64,000 nucleotides of DNA from positions 1 through 64,000 of the forward strand of contig NZ_JAPSKE010000005.1 in the NCBI RefSeq assembly GCF_031177825.1, in the 5' to 3' direction. Position 1 is the first letter of the stretch. Each line of letters starts with the position of its first letter. The notes beneath the pieces are model-generated. The model was given only the letters and a program-made list of their open reading frames with translations, was not told where the DNA came from and did no database searches. The position numbers were made by a program, and so were the translations under genes. This DNA is from Paenibacillus sp. (GTDB lineage Bacteria; Bacillota; Bacilli; Paenibacillales; YIM-B00363). Positions 8,444 through 16,356 of this stretch are shown in pieces.

Positions 8444-10324
8444 TTAGACCATGACTTTGCAAATATCGTTCGTGAACGCGACCGGATCCTGCACCGGCAG
8501 CCCTTCGATCAGGAGCGCCTGGTTGTAGAGCAGGTTCGTGTATAGGTTCAGCTTCTCCTTGTCGTTCGCGTGCGCGGCTTTCAACGAAGCGTACACGGGA
8601 TGGTTCAAATTGATTTCGAGCACCTTCTCGGCTTGGACGTTCTGTCCGCCGTTCGGCATCGCGTTCAGCACTTTCTCCATCTCGATCGTGATTTCGCCTT
8701 CCGTGGAGAGGCACACCGGGTGGGACTTCAGCCGCTTCGACGCCTTCACCTTCTTGACCTTGTCGGACAAGAGGCTCTGCATGTACTCGAACAGCTCTTT
8801 CGCTTCGTCCGTTTCCTTCGCCGCATCCTCGCTCGCGTCCGCCTCGATGCCGAGATCGCCGCTCGACACCGACTTGAACTCCTTGTCCTTGTACTTCTGA
8901 AGCATCTTGATCGCGAACTCGTCGATTTCCTCCGTGAAGTACAGCAGCTCGTAGCCTTTGTCCGTCACGAGCTCCGCCTGCGGCAGCTTCTCGATGCGCT
9001 CGATGGAATCGCCCGTCGCGTAATAGATGAACTTCTGATCTTCCGGCATGCGGGAGACGTATTCGTCGAGCGTGACTTGTCTTTTCTCCTTGGAGGAGTG
9101 GAACATCAGCAGATCCTGCAGGTCGTCCTTATGCGCGCCGTAGTCGCTGTACGCGCCGAACTTCAGCTGACGGCCGAACGCCTTGTAGAACTCCTCGTAC
9201 TTCTCGCGCTCGTCCTTCAAGAGGGAGAGGAGCGCGCTCTTGATTTTGTTCTTGATGTTTTTCGCGATCAGCTTCAGCTGGCGGTCATGCTGCAGCATCT
9301 CGCGGGAGATGTTGAGCGACAAGTCCTCCGAATCGACCATGCCCTTCACGAAGCTGAAGTAGTCCGGGAGCAGGTCGCCGCACTTGTTCATGATGAGCAC
9401 GCCGTTGGAGTAGAGCTCAAGCCCCTTTTCGTATTCCTTGGTGTAGTAATCGAACGGCGTCTGGCCCGGGATGAACAGAATCGCGTTATACACGACCGCG
9501 CCGTCGGCGCTGACGTGCAGATGCTTGATCGGCTTGTCGAAGCCGTAGCGCTTCTCGAAGTAGAAGTTCTCGTAGTCCTCGTCCTTCAGCTCGTTCTTGT
9601 TCTTGCGCCAGATCGGCACTTGGCTGTTGACGGTCTGCTCCTCCGTAACGTCTTCCCATTCGTTCTCCGCGCCTTCTTTCTTCTTGCTGCGCGTGACGTC
9701 CATCTTGATCGGGTAACGGATGAAGTCGGAGTACTTCTTAACGATGTTTTGCAAACGGTACGTCTCGAGGAACTCGTCGTAGTTGTCGTCCTCCGTGTTC
9801 GGCTTGATCTTCAGCACGATGTCCGTGCCGACCGTCGCCTTCGTTCCGGGTTCGACCGTGTAGCCGTCGGCCCCTTTGGAGTTCCAAACATACGCCTCGT
9901 CGTTGCCGAGGGCGCGGCTCGTCACCGTCACCTCGTCCGCGACCATGAAAGCCGAGTAGAAGCCTACGCCGAATTGGCCGATAATGTTATGGCCGTCTTT
10001 GAGTTCGTTCTCCTGCTTGAAGGCCAACGAGCCGCTCTTCGCGATGACGCCGAGGTTGTTTTCGAGATCTTCCTTCGTCATGCCGATGCCGGTATCCGAA
10101 ATCGTTAGCGTGCGATTGTCCTTGTCGGGCGTTATCTTAATGTAGTAATCCTCTTGGTTGAACGTCAGCGAGTCGTCCGTAAGAGCTTTGTAGTAAATCT
10201 TGTCGATCGCGTCGCTGGCGTTGGAGATCAATTCTCTTAGGAAAATCTCTTTCTGCGTATAGATGGAGTTGATCATCATCTCCAACAGACGCTTGGATTC
10301 CGCCTTAAACTGCTTCTTAGCCAT
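8444..10324 (-). CDS. htpG: Molecular chaperone HtpG (Hsp90)
   Basis: ATP-dependent cytosolic chaperone of the Hsp90 family, 626 aa, the normal bacterial length. The N-terminal GHKL ATPase shows [12 protein letters not shown] (E/N-box), DTGIGM and [11 protein letters not shown]; the middle domain has LNISREMLQ. The ATG at 10324 is chosen over the in-frame ATG at 10342 because GGAGGG lies 8-10 nt upstream of it and the protein then begins [10 protein letters not shown] as in homologues. A sigma-A promoter and a perfect CIRCE lie just upstream, so HrcA repression and heat induction are expected. It has its own terminator. Confidence 0.97.
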   Translation of the reverse strand: MAKKQFKAESKRLLEMMINSIYTQKEIFLRELISNASDAIDKIYYKALTDDSLTFNQEDYYIKITPDKDNRTLTISDTGIGMTKEDLENNLGVIAKSGSLAFKQENELKDGHNIIGQFGVGFYSAFMVADEVTVTSRALGNDEAYVWNSKGADGYTVEPGTKATVGTDIVLKIKPNTEDDNYDEFLETYRLQNIVKKYSDFIRYPIKMDVTRSKKKEGAENEWEDVTEEQTVNSQVPIWRKNKNELKDEDYENFYFEKRYGFDKPIKHLHVSADGAVVYNAILFIPGQTPFDYYTKEYEKGLELYSNGVLIMNKCGDLLPDYFSFVKGMVDSEDLSLNISREMLQHDRQLKLIAKNIKNKIKSALLSLLKDEREKYEEFYKAFGRQLKFGAYSDYGAHKDDLQDLLMFHSSKEKRQVTLDEYVSRMPEDQKFIYYATGDSIERIEKLPQAELVTDKGYELLYFTEEIDEFAIKMLQKYKDKEFKSVSSGDLGIEADASEDAAKETDEAKELFEYMQSLLSDKVKKVKASKRLKSHPVCLSTEGEITIEMEKVLNAMPNGGQNVQAEKVLEINLNHPVYASLKAAHANDKEKLNLYTNLLYNQALLIEGLPVQDPVAFTNDICKVMV

Positions 10325-10363
10325 GCGTTCGGTTCCCTCCACATCGATTCTGCCGCGTAGTGA

Positions 10364-10390
10364 TTAGCACTCTATTGAACTGAGTGCTAA
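10364..10390 (-). promoter_or_regulatory. CIRCE operator (HrcA site) of htpG
   Basis: A perfect match to the CIRCE consensus: TTAGCACTC (10364-10372), nine bases, then GAGTGCTAA (10382-10390). It lies 11 bp downstream of the -10 box and 39 bp upstream of the htpG start codon. Its right arm contains the TAG stop codon of the upstream TPR gene. Confidence 0.95.
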
Positions 10391-11160
10391 TTCTCCTTTT
10401 TATATAACATACTCGATTTTTCCATGTCAACCGCCAGTCCGTCCACCGCTTCCCTCGTACACGGCGTGACGAGCGACAGCGGCTTGCCGACGGCGGCGCG
10501 CGCCTGCTCCAGCGCTTCCTCCGGCTTGCCGAGCTTCTGCAGCGTCAACGCGTAATAATAGTAGGATTCGGCATGCTTCGGCTTCTTCTCGACCGTCTTC
10601 TCGTACCACGCGGCGGCTTCCTCGTACCGTCCGAGCATGTAGTACGTCTGCGCAAGGTTGTCCAGAATCGAGACGTCGCTGTCGTTGTACTCCTGCGCCT
10701 CTCGATTGATCGCGAGCGCTTCCTCCAAATCTCCCCGCAGCAGCTTGAAATAGCCGAGATTCGCGTACACGGTCGTATTCTTGTATTCCTTATGTACTTC
10801 TTCCAGCAGCGCGACGGCTTCGTTCCGCTTGCCCTGCAGCCACTGCGCGGTCGCCAGGTTCAGCTGCCCCTGCATGCGCGGGATGCCGGGCTTCGTCTTC
10901 GGCAGCGCCTCTTCCAGCACGCGCTCCGCCTTGGCCGGGTCGCCGGCCTTCATGAGCAGGTACGCGTAGCCGATCGCTTGCGGCGGCTTGGCGTTCCGGA
11001 AGCTCGTCGATGTTTCGAAAAGGCGGAGCGCCCGGTCGAGGTTTCCTTTCATAAATTCCGCATTGCCCCGCCCGGCGTACCAGGTCGGCCTAAGCGCGTA
11101 GAAGGCGATTAGGAACAGGACGACGATAACGAGTAGAATAACGGCTTGGACTGGCGGCAT
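10387..11160 (-). CDS. TPR-repeat membrane protein
   Basis: 257 aa. The N-terminal 25 residues form one membrane segment (VILLVIVVLFLIAFYAL). The rest is a tetratricopeptide array (about 40-235) with repeated A-x-x-Y/L-x-K motifs and units such as ALAINREAQEYNDSDVS and YEEAAAWYEKTV. TPR arrays bind protein partners, so it probably works as a membrane-attached scaffold; the partner is unknown. The ATG has GAGGA about 11 nt upstream. A TATAAT-like box lies at 11204-11209. The 3' end overlaps the htpG operator, so read-through from this gene could add to htpG expression. Confidence 0.8.
   Translation of the reverse strand: MPPVQAVILLVIVVLFLIAFYALRPTWYAGRGNAEFMKGNLDRALRLFETSTSFRNAKPPQAIGYAYLLMKAGDPAKAERVLEEALPKTKPGIPRMQGQLNLATAQWLQGKRNEAVALLEEVHKEYKNTTVYANLGYFKLLRGDLEEALAINREAQEYNDSDVSILDNLAQTYYMLGRYEEAAAWYEKTVEKKPKHAESYYYYALTLQKLGKPEEALEQARAAVGKPLSLVTPCTREAVDGLAVDMEKSSMLYKKEN
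10402..10430 (-). promoter_or_regulatory. htpG promoter
   Basis: TTGACA (10425-10430), 17-nt spacer, TTATAT (10402-10407) on the minus strand, a near-consensus sigma-A promoter. It lies inside the last codons of the upstream TPR gene. The transcription start would fall at the CIRCE. Confidence 0.88.
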
Positions 11161-11227
11161 AAGGCAAGATTCCTCGCTTTCGGATCGGAAGTGTCGCCTC
11201 TATTATAGCCGATCCCGCCGATATCGC

Positions 11228-12490
11228 CTAAACCGCCGTTGCGGCGGGAGCCCGCTTCGTCACCTTCAGGGACATCAGCGCCGCGTAGAAGCATAAGAAC
11301 CCTGCCAAGAGAAAAGGAACCGTATACGAGCCGAGCCACTCGCGCATCGCCCCGCCGCCGTACGCCGCGACGGAGGCGCCGACCTGGTGGGCGACGACGA
11401 TCCACCCGAACATCATGCCGGCGGCCCCGCGCCCGAACCGCAGCGTCGCGAGCTTCGCCGTCGGCGGCACCGTCGCGATCCAGTCGAGTCCGTAAAATAC
11501 CGTGAACGCGAGCATCGCCGCATCGCCGGCCTGCAACGCGTACGGCAAAAACAAGAGCGACACGCCCCTCAGACCGTAATACCAAAACAGCAGCTTCCTA
11601 CTGTCGAATCGGTCCGACAGCCAGCCCGACAGCGTCGTTCCGATCAGATCGAACAGGCCCATGAGCGCCAAGAAGCCGGCCGCCGTCACCTCCGGCATGC
11701 CCAGATCGCCGCAAGCGGCGATCAGATGCGTGCCGATCAGACCGTTCGTCGACAGCCCGCAGAAGAAGAACGTGCCGGACAACAGCCAAAACGTGCGGCT
11801 TCGAAACCCTTCCCGCAACGCGCGAATCGGCTCGACGAAGACGCTGCCCCGGAACGGCGCGGGCGTCGTCGGCTCGGCCTCGCCGTACATCGCGAGGCCC
11901 GCGTCGGAGGGATGGTTCCGCATGAACAGCGCCGCCGCGGCGAACAGGACGACCGCGGCGCCGACCGCGGCGTACGTCGCCGTCCGCCAGCTCGCCTCCG
12001 CCGTAATCGACGCCAGAATCGGCAGGAACACGAGCTGCCCCGTCGCCGCGCTGGCCGTCAGCAAGCCGAGCACCAACCCTCTGCGCTTCGAAAACCACCG
12101 ATTCGCGACCGTCACGCCGAGCACATTCGCCATCATGCCGGTCGCGAGCCCGGCGACCACGCCCCAGAGCAGCAAGTATTGCCAGAGCGACGTCATCAAC
12201 GGCGTCAATGCGAGCGCGGACGCCAACACGCCGAGGGAGATCAGCACGACGCGGCGGATGCCGTATTTCTCGAGAATCGCGGCCGAGAACGGACCGACGG
12301 CGCCGTACAACAAGATCCCGATCGAGAGAACGGACGAGATCGCCCCGCGATCCCACCCGAACTCCCGCTCGAACGGAAGAATGAACAGGCCCGGCAAGGC
12401 GCGGATCGCGGCGGATACGAGCAGCGTGACGAAAGTGACTCCGACGACGACCCATCCATAGTGAATTCGATTCCCTATCGCTTTCATCAT
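11228..12490 (-). CDS. MFS transporter (MCT/OFA-like)
   Basis: 420 aa, with about 12 hydrophobic helices and an MFS core. The N-terminus (HYGWVVVGVTF and FGWDRGAISSV) is typical of the monocarboxylate/oxalate:formate antiporter-like branch. Substrate unknown. The ATG at 12490 is preferred over an upstream in-frame ATG because it follows GGGAGAAGG. The MarR gene lies 66 bp upstream on the same strand, and the 12-bp palindrome found at the marR promoter also occurs in this gap, so the transporter is very likely controlled by that MarR. Confidence 0.85.
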   Translation of the reverse strand: MMKAIGNRIHYGWVVVGVTFVTLLVSAAIRALPGLFILPFEREFGWDRGAISSVLSIGILLYGAVGPFSAAILEKYGIRRVVLISLGVLASALALTPLMTSLWQYLLLWGVVAGLATGMMANVLGVTVANRWFSKRRGLVLGLLTASAATGQLVFLPILASITAEASWRTATYAAVGAAVVLFAAAALFMRNHPSDAGLAMYGEAEPTTPAPFRGSVFVEPIRALREGFRSRTFWLLSGTFFFCGLSTNGLIGTHLIAACGDLGMPEVTAAGFLALMGLFDLIGTTLSGWLSDRFDSRKLLFWYYGLRGVSLLFLPYALQAGDAAMLAFTVFYGLDWIATVPPTAKLATLRFGRGAAGMMFGWIVVAHQVGASVAAYGGGAMREWLGSYTVPFLLAGFLCFYAALMSLKVTKRAPAATAV

Positions 12491-12515
12491 AACGGTTTCC
12501 TTCTCCCTATTTTGC

Positions 12516-12527
12516 TTGTACATACAA
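12516..12527 (-). promoter_or_regulatory. Palindromic operator upstream of the MFS gene
   Basis: TTGTACATACAA on the plus strand (TTGTATGTACAA on the minus) is a perfect TTGTA-2-TACAA palindrome, 25 bp before the MFS start codon. The identical 12-mer in the other orientation lies at 13014-13025, immediately after the -10 box of the marR promoter. Confidence 0.7.
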
Positions 12528-12556
12528 AATAAATAAGAAACGAAAGCTGTCTTCCT

Positions 12557-12979
12557 CTAGGAGTCCAGCTTCGCGCTCGCTTCGTTCATCGTCGTCGCGA
12601 GCCCCTCGGCGAACGTCTTCCCTAGCAGTTCCTCGTATTTGAAGCGGAACCGCTTGGACGCCTCCCGCAGCGTTCCGTGCATCTGTTTTCCCTTCTCCGT
12701 CGGGTACACGAGAACGGTCTTGCCTTGCACCCTCCGCTCGACGAGCCGCTTCGCCTCCAGCTTGTCGACGAATCGAGTCAGCGTGGAGGGAGCGATCGCC
12801 AGCTCCTCGGCCAACGTCTTCTGCGAAGCGCCGGGCGTCTCGATCGCGAGACGCAGCAAATATCCGTACATAGGCGACAGGCCGGTCTCCGCGAATTCTT
12901 CCTCCGCTATTCTCGTAATCGCGCGGCCGAGTCGGTTCGTCGTGAAAAACAAGCATTCGTTCAAAAAAGCAGGCTTCAT
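12557..12979 (-). CDS. MarR-family transcriptional regulator
   Basis: 140 aa, typical MarR length. A winged helix-turn-helix occupies about 45-105 (SQKTLAEELAIAPSTLTRFVDKLEAKRLVERR, then the wing KTVLVYPTEKGKQ). The start is the ATG at 12979, preceded by GGAGGC. MarR proteins usually repress their own gene and an adjacent efflux gene until a small ligand binds. The shared palindrome at both promoters supports this here. Confidence 0.88.
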   Translation of the reverse strand: MKPAFLNECLFFTTNRLGRAITRIAEEEFAETGLSPMYGYLLRLAIETPGASQKTLAEELAIAPSTLTRFVDKLEAKRLVERRVQGKTVLVYPTEKGKQMHGTLREASKRFRFKYEELLGKTFAEGLATTMNEASAKLDS

Positions 12980-13013
12980 GCCGCCGTTGCCTCCTTCCAA
13001 TGCCTTTCTTCGT

Positions 13014-13025
13014 TTGTATGTACAA
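13014..13025 (-). promoter_or_regulatory. Palindromic operator of the marR promoter
   Basis: TTGTATGTACAA on the plus strand, the inverted twin of the site at 12516-12527. It starts 3 bp downstream of the marR -10 box, an ideal position for autorepression. Confidence 0.72.
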
Positions 13026-13028
13026 CTA

Positions 13029-13057
13029 ATATAATGGAAGGCAGCGACCGCTGTCAA
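13029..13057 (-). promoter_or_regulatory. marR promoter
   Basis: TTGACA (13052-13057), 17-nt spacer, TTATAT (13029-13034) on the minus strand. Confidence 0.82.
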
Positions 13058-13110
13058 CCGATGCGACAACCAAACGATCACGTCGGCCCGCGCGGCTTGG
13101 CGGGCGACGC

Positions 13111-14115
13111 TTACGCGTCCCCGCCGATCCGCACGACGGTCCGTCCGCGAACCGCGCCTCGGAGAATGTCCGAGAGTCGCTGCGGCAGCTCGTCGAAGCC
13201 GATTTCGTCGGCGATCTCCTCGAGTTGCCCGGCCGGCTTCCATTCGTTCGCCATCGCTTGCCACAGCTCGGCCCGCGTCTTCATCGGGCAGACGACCGAG
13301 TCGATGCCGAGCAGATTGACGCCGCGCAGTATGAACGGGAATACGGACGCCTGCCACTCGCCGCCGCCGGCCATGCCGCTGACGGCGGCCGAACCGCCGT
13401 ACTGCAGCGAACCTAGTACATGGCGCAGCCCTTCGCCGCCGACCGGATCGATCGCCGCGGCGAACCGCTGTTTCAGCAGCGGGGACGGCTTCTCCGGCGC
13501 GAGCTCGGCGCGGTCGATGACGTCGGTCGCCCCGAGGCGAGTCAAGTAGGCTCGTTCCGCCGAAGCCCTGCCCGTGCTCGCCGTTACCGCGTATCCCGCC
13601 CGCGCGAGCATCGCGACGGCGAGGCTGCCGACGCCGCCCGCCGCCCCGGTCACGAGCACCGAGCCGCGCTCGGGCCGCAGCCCGTTGTCCTCGAGCCGCC
13701 GGATCGACAGCGCCGCCGTAAAGCCGGCCGTGCCGAGCGCCATCGCCTCCTTCGGCGACAGGCCCTCCGGCAGCGGCACGAGCCAGTCGGCCGGCAGCCG
13801 GGCCAGCTCCGCGAAGCCGCCGTCGTGCGAGACGCCGAGCCCGTAGCCGGTCGCGACGACGCGGTCGCCTTCGCGGAAGCGCGGCGCGCTGGATTGCACG
13901 ACGACGCCCGCGAGGTCGATGCCGAGCGTCCGCGGATACGCCGCCACGACCTTGCCGTTCGGCGTGGCCGCCAGCCCGTCCTTATAATTCACGCTTGAGT
14001 ACGCGACGCGAACCGTCACCTCGCCCTCCGGCAGCTCCTCCGCGATCCGTTCCTCGAACCCCGCCTCGAAGCCGTCCGCCGACTTGCGAGCTGCGAACGC
14101 CCGATACTTCTCCAT
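13111..14115 (-). CDS. YhdH/AcuI-type zinc-free quinone oxidoreductase (MDR family)
   Basis: 334 aa, the usual length for YhdH/AcuI (acryloyl-CoA reductase / quinone oxidoreductase). The N-terminal GroES-like domain has VAYSSVNYKDGLAA and LGIDLAGVV; the Rossmann domain has VTGAAGGVGSLAVAML for NADPH. The catalytic-zinc cysteines of alcohol dehydrogenases are absent, as normal for this branch. The ATG at 14115 is chosen because GGAGGA lies 10 nt upstream and homologues begin MxxYRAF. The in vivo substrate is uncertain; acrylyl-CoA is the family's best-known one. It is monocistronic. Confidence 0.88.
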   Translation of the reverse strand: MEKYRAFAARKSADGFEAGFEERIAEELPEGEVTVRVAYSSVNYKDGLAATPNGKVVAAYPRTLGIDLAGVVVQSSAPRFREGDRVVATGYGLGVSHDGGFAELARLPADWLVPLPEGLSPKEAMALGTAGFTAALSIRRLEDNGLRPERGSVLVTGAAGGVGSLAVAMLARAGYAVTASTGRASAERAYLTRLGATDVIDRAELAPEKPSPLLKQRFAAAIDPVGGEGLRHVLGSLQYGGSAAVSGMAGGGEWQASVFPFILRGVNLLGIDSVVCPMKTRAELWQAMANEWKPAGQLEEIADEIGFDELPQRLSDILRGAVRGRTVVRIGGDA

Positions 14116-14316
14116 ATATCCGCTTCCTCCGATCGCTAATGAGCATGGATTATGCGAGGGGAAATCTTTTTCCATCCATTCTACCAAACGCCCCCTCCCC
14201 TCGCTATTCCTCCGTACACGTTTCGGCACCAGAAGCGCCGTGGGAGGGGGACCGCCATCACCTGTATACCTTCATTTTGTAGGGAGCCGAGCGAGGGGAC
14301 CACACGAGGTCCACTT

Positions 14317-14402
14317 TGTATTGTGGCAATCAATCGGGGCGTATCTCCGCAATTTTCACGGCACTCCGCACCAAAAATTGAGGAACTCATCCCCAATCCG
14401 GC
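14317..14402 (-). repeat. Dispersed intergenic repeat, family A, copy 1
   Basis: Read on the minus strand this stretch aligns with the two tandem copies at 40391-40470 and 40495-40575. The best-conserved blocks are AGTTCCTCAATTTT, ATTGGGGA and CGATT. It lies in the 363-bp gap 14116-14478, where no convincing gene was seen. Confidence 0.6.
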
Positions 14403-14478
14403 ACTCAACAAAAGTTCCGTCGCGGTTGGCATCAGCGAATCGGGCGCTTCTCGCAGAAAAGAAAGGCGACGGCATCCG

Positions 14479-16356
14479 TCACCCTTCTTCTCCGGCATTT
14501 TGCAAGTTGCGGAATTGGTTGTAGAACATCCGGTAATACGTGCCTTCCCGCCGCATCAACGCTTCGTGGTCGCCTCGCTCCGCCACCTCGCCGCGGTCGA
14601 TGACCATGATCGTGTCCGCGTCGCGGATCGTGTTCAGCCGATGCGCGATGACGAAGCTGGTCCGATCGCGCATGACGTTCAGCAGCGCCTCTTGAATATG
14701 CAGCTCCGTGCGCGTGTCGATGCTGCTCGTCGCCTCGTCGAGAATCAGGATCGACGGCTGCGCCAGCACGACCCGCGCGATCGCGAGCAGCTGTCGCTGC
14801 CCTTGGCTGATGTTGCCTCCGTTCTCGGTCAAGACGGTGTCGTAGCCTTGCGGCAGCCGGCGGATGAACACGTCCGCGTTCGCCGCCCGCGCCGCCGCGA
14901 CGACTTCGTCGTCCGTCGCGTCCGGCTTGCCGTATTTGATATTGTCCTTGACGGTGCCGGAAAACAAATACGTGTCCTGCAGCACGATGCCGAACGCGCG
15001 ACGCAAGCTGTCGCGGGTATATTCCCGGATGTCCCGGCCGTCGAGCAGAATGCGCCCGCCGGTCGGGTCGTAGAACCGGGTGACCAGGTTGACGATCGTC
15101 GTCTTGCCCGCGCCGGTCGGCCCGACGAGCGCCGTGGCGCTTCGCTCCGGCGCTTCGAAGCTGACGTTCCGCAAAATCGGAACGTCGGCGCGATACCCGA
15201 AGCTGACGTTCTCGAAGACGACTTTCCCTTCCGGCCTCCGCAGCTCGACCGCGTCGGGCGCGTCCGGGGCTTCCTCCTTCTCGTCGAGCACCTCGAACGC
15301 CCGCTCCGCGCCGGCGACGCCCGCCTGCAGCACGTTGTACGTCTGCGCCAGCTCGTTCAGCGGGCGGACGAACTGCCGCGAGTAGCCGACGAAGCTGGCG
15401 ATGACGCCGACGGTGATCGAACCCTTCACCGCCAGCAATCCGCCCGTCAGCGCGATCGCGGCGAAGCCGATGTTGTTGATGACGCTCAGCAGCGGCATCA
15501 TGAAGCCGGACCATACCTGCGCCTTGACGGCGGCGTCGTACAGCTTGACGTTTACGGTCTCGAACTGCTCGATCGACTTCTCCTCGTGATTGAACGCCTT
15601 CACGATCTGCTGTCCGGTGATCGTCTCTTCGATATGGCCGTTGAGCGCGCCGAGATGCGCCTGCTGGTCCTTGAACAGCACGCTCGTGCGTTTCGTGATC
15701 GTACGCGCCAGCAAGTAGACGAGCGGCACCGTCACGAGGGCGGCCAGCGTCAGGAGCGGGCTGAGCACGAGCATCATGACGAGCGAGCCGACGATCGCGA
15801 GCGAGCCCGACATGAGCTGCACCGTCGACTGCGAGATCGTCGTGCTGACGTTGTCGAGGTCGTTCGTCAGCCGGCTCATCACCTCGCCGTGCGAGCGGGA
15901 GTCGAAGAAGCCGAGCGGCAGCTTCTGCAGCTTCGCGAACAGCGACGCCCGCAGCCCCGCGACGACGCGCTGCGACAAGCCCGCCATCATCCAGCCTTGC
16001 AGGAACGACAGCGCGCCTTCGCCGACGTAAGCCGCGGTCAAGGCGACGATGACGACCGGCAGCAGGCCCATATCGCCGCCCGCGATCGCGTCGACGCCGA
16101 CGCCGATCAAGAACGGACCGGCGACGCCGATCGCCGCGCTCAACGCGACGAACGTCGCGATGAGCGCAAGCCCGGCGCGTTCCTTGCCGAAGTACGACCA
16201 CAGCCGCTTCATCGTCGCTTGGAACTGCTTCGGCTTCGCGACCGGCCCCCGGCCCGGAGGGCCGAAGCCGCCCGGACGGCCCGGCATGGGCGGCCCCGGC
16301 GGCGGCCCGCCCGCGCCTCCGGCGCTCTCGCGTTCCTTGCGATCCGACTCAGACAT
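14479..16356 (-). CDS. ABC exporter subunit with canonical Walker B (heterodimer half 2)
   Basis: 625 aa, a type IV half-transporter: six membrane helices then an ATPase domain. It carries Walker A GPTGAGKT, signature ISQGQ and Walker B ILDEATSSID with the catalytic Glu. The N-terminal 45 residues are Gly/Pro-rich. It overlaps the preceding exporter gene by 8 bp, implying translational coupling. The altered signature (SQGQ) with an intact Glu matches the TM288/BmrD type of asymmetric heterodimer, whose partner supplies LSGGQ. Likely role: multidrug or lipid-like compound export. Confidence 0.9.
   Translation of the reverse strand: MSESDRKERESAGGAGGPPPGPPMPGRPGGFGPPGRGPVAKPKQFQATMKRLWSYFGKERAGLALIATFVALSAAIGVAGPFLIGVGVDAIAGGDMGLLPVVIVALTAAYVGEGALSFLQGWMMAGLSQRVVAGLRASLFAKLQKLPLGFFDSRSHGEVMSRLTNDLDNVSTTISQSTVQLMSGSLAIVGSLVMMLVLSPLLTLAALVTVPLVYLLARTITKRTSVLFKDQQAHLGALNGHIEETITGQQIVKAFNHEEKSIEQFETVNVKLYDAAVKAQVWSGFMMPLLSVINNIGFAAIALTGGLLAVKGSITVGVIASFVGYSRQFVRPLNELAQTYNVLQAGVAGAERAFEVLDEKEEAPDAPDAVELRRPEGKVVFENVSFGYRADVPILRNVSFEAPERSATALVGPTGAGKTTIVNLVTRFYDPTGGRILLDGRDIREYTRDSLRRAFGIVLQDTYLFSGTVKDNIKYGKPDATDDEVVAAARAANADVFIRRLPQGYDTVLTENGGNISQGQRQLLAIARVVLAQPSILILDEATSSIDTRTELHIQEALLNVMRDRTSFVIAHRLNTIRDADTIMVIDRGEVAERGDHEALMRREGTYYRMFYNQFRNLQNAGEEG

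Noticed and set aside
11233..11248. CCGCC/GGCGG hairpin at the end of the MFS gene
   Set aside because: It lies in the last codons and stop, has no T tract on the minus strand, and such GC stems are common here.
14181..14498. 105-codon open frame on the minus strand upstream of the YhdH gene
   Set aside because: It overlaps the family A repeat and the end of the ABC gene, has no convincing ribosome binding site, and its composition is that of non-coding GC-rich DNA.
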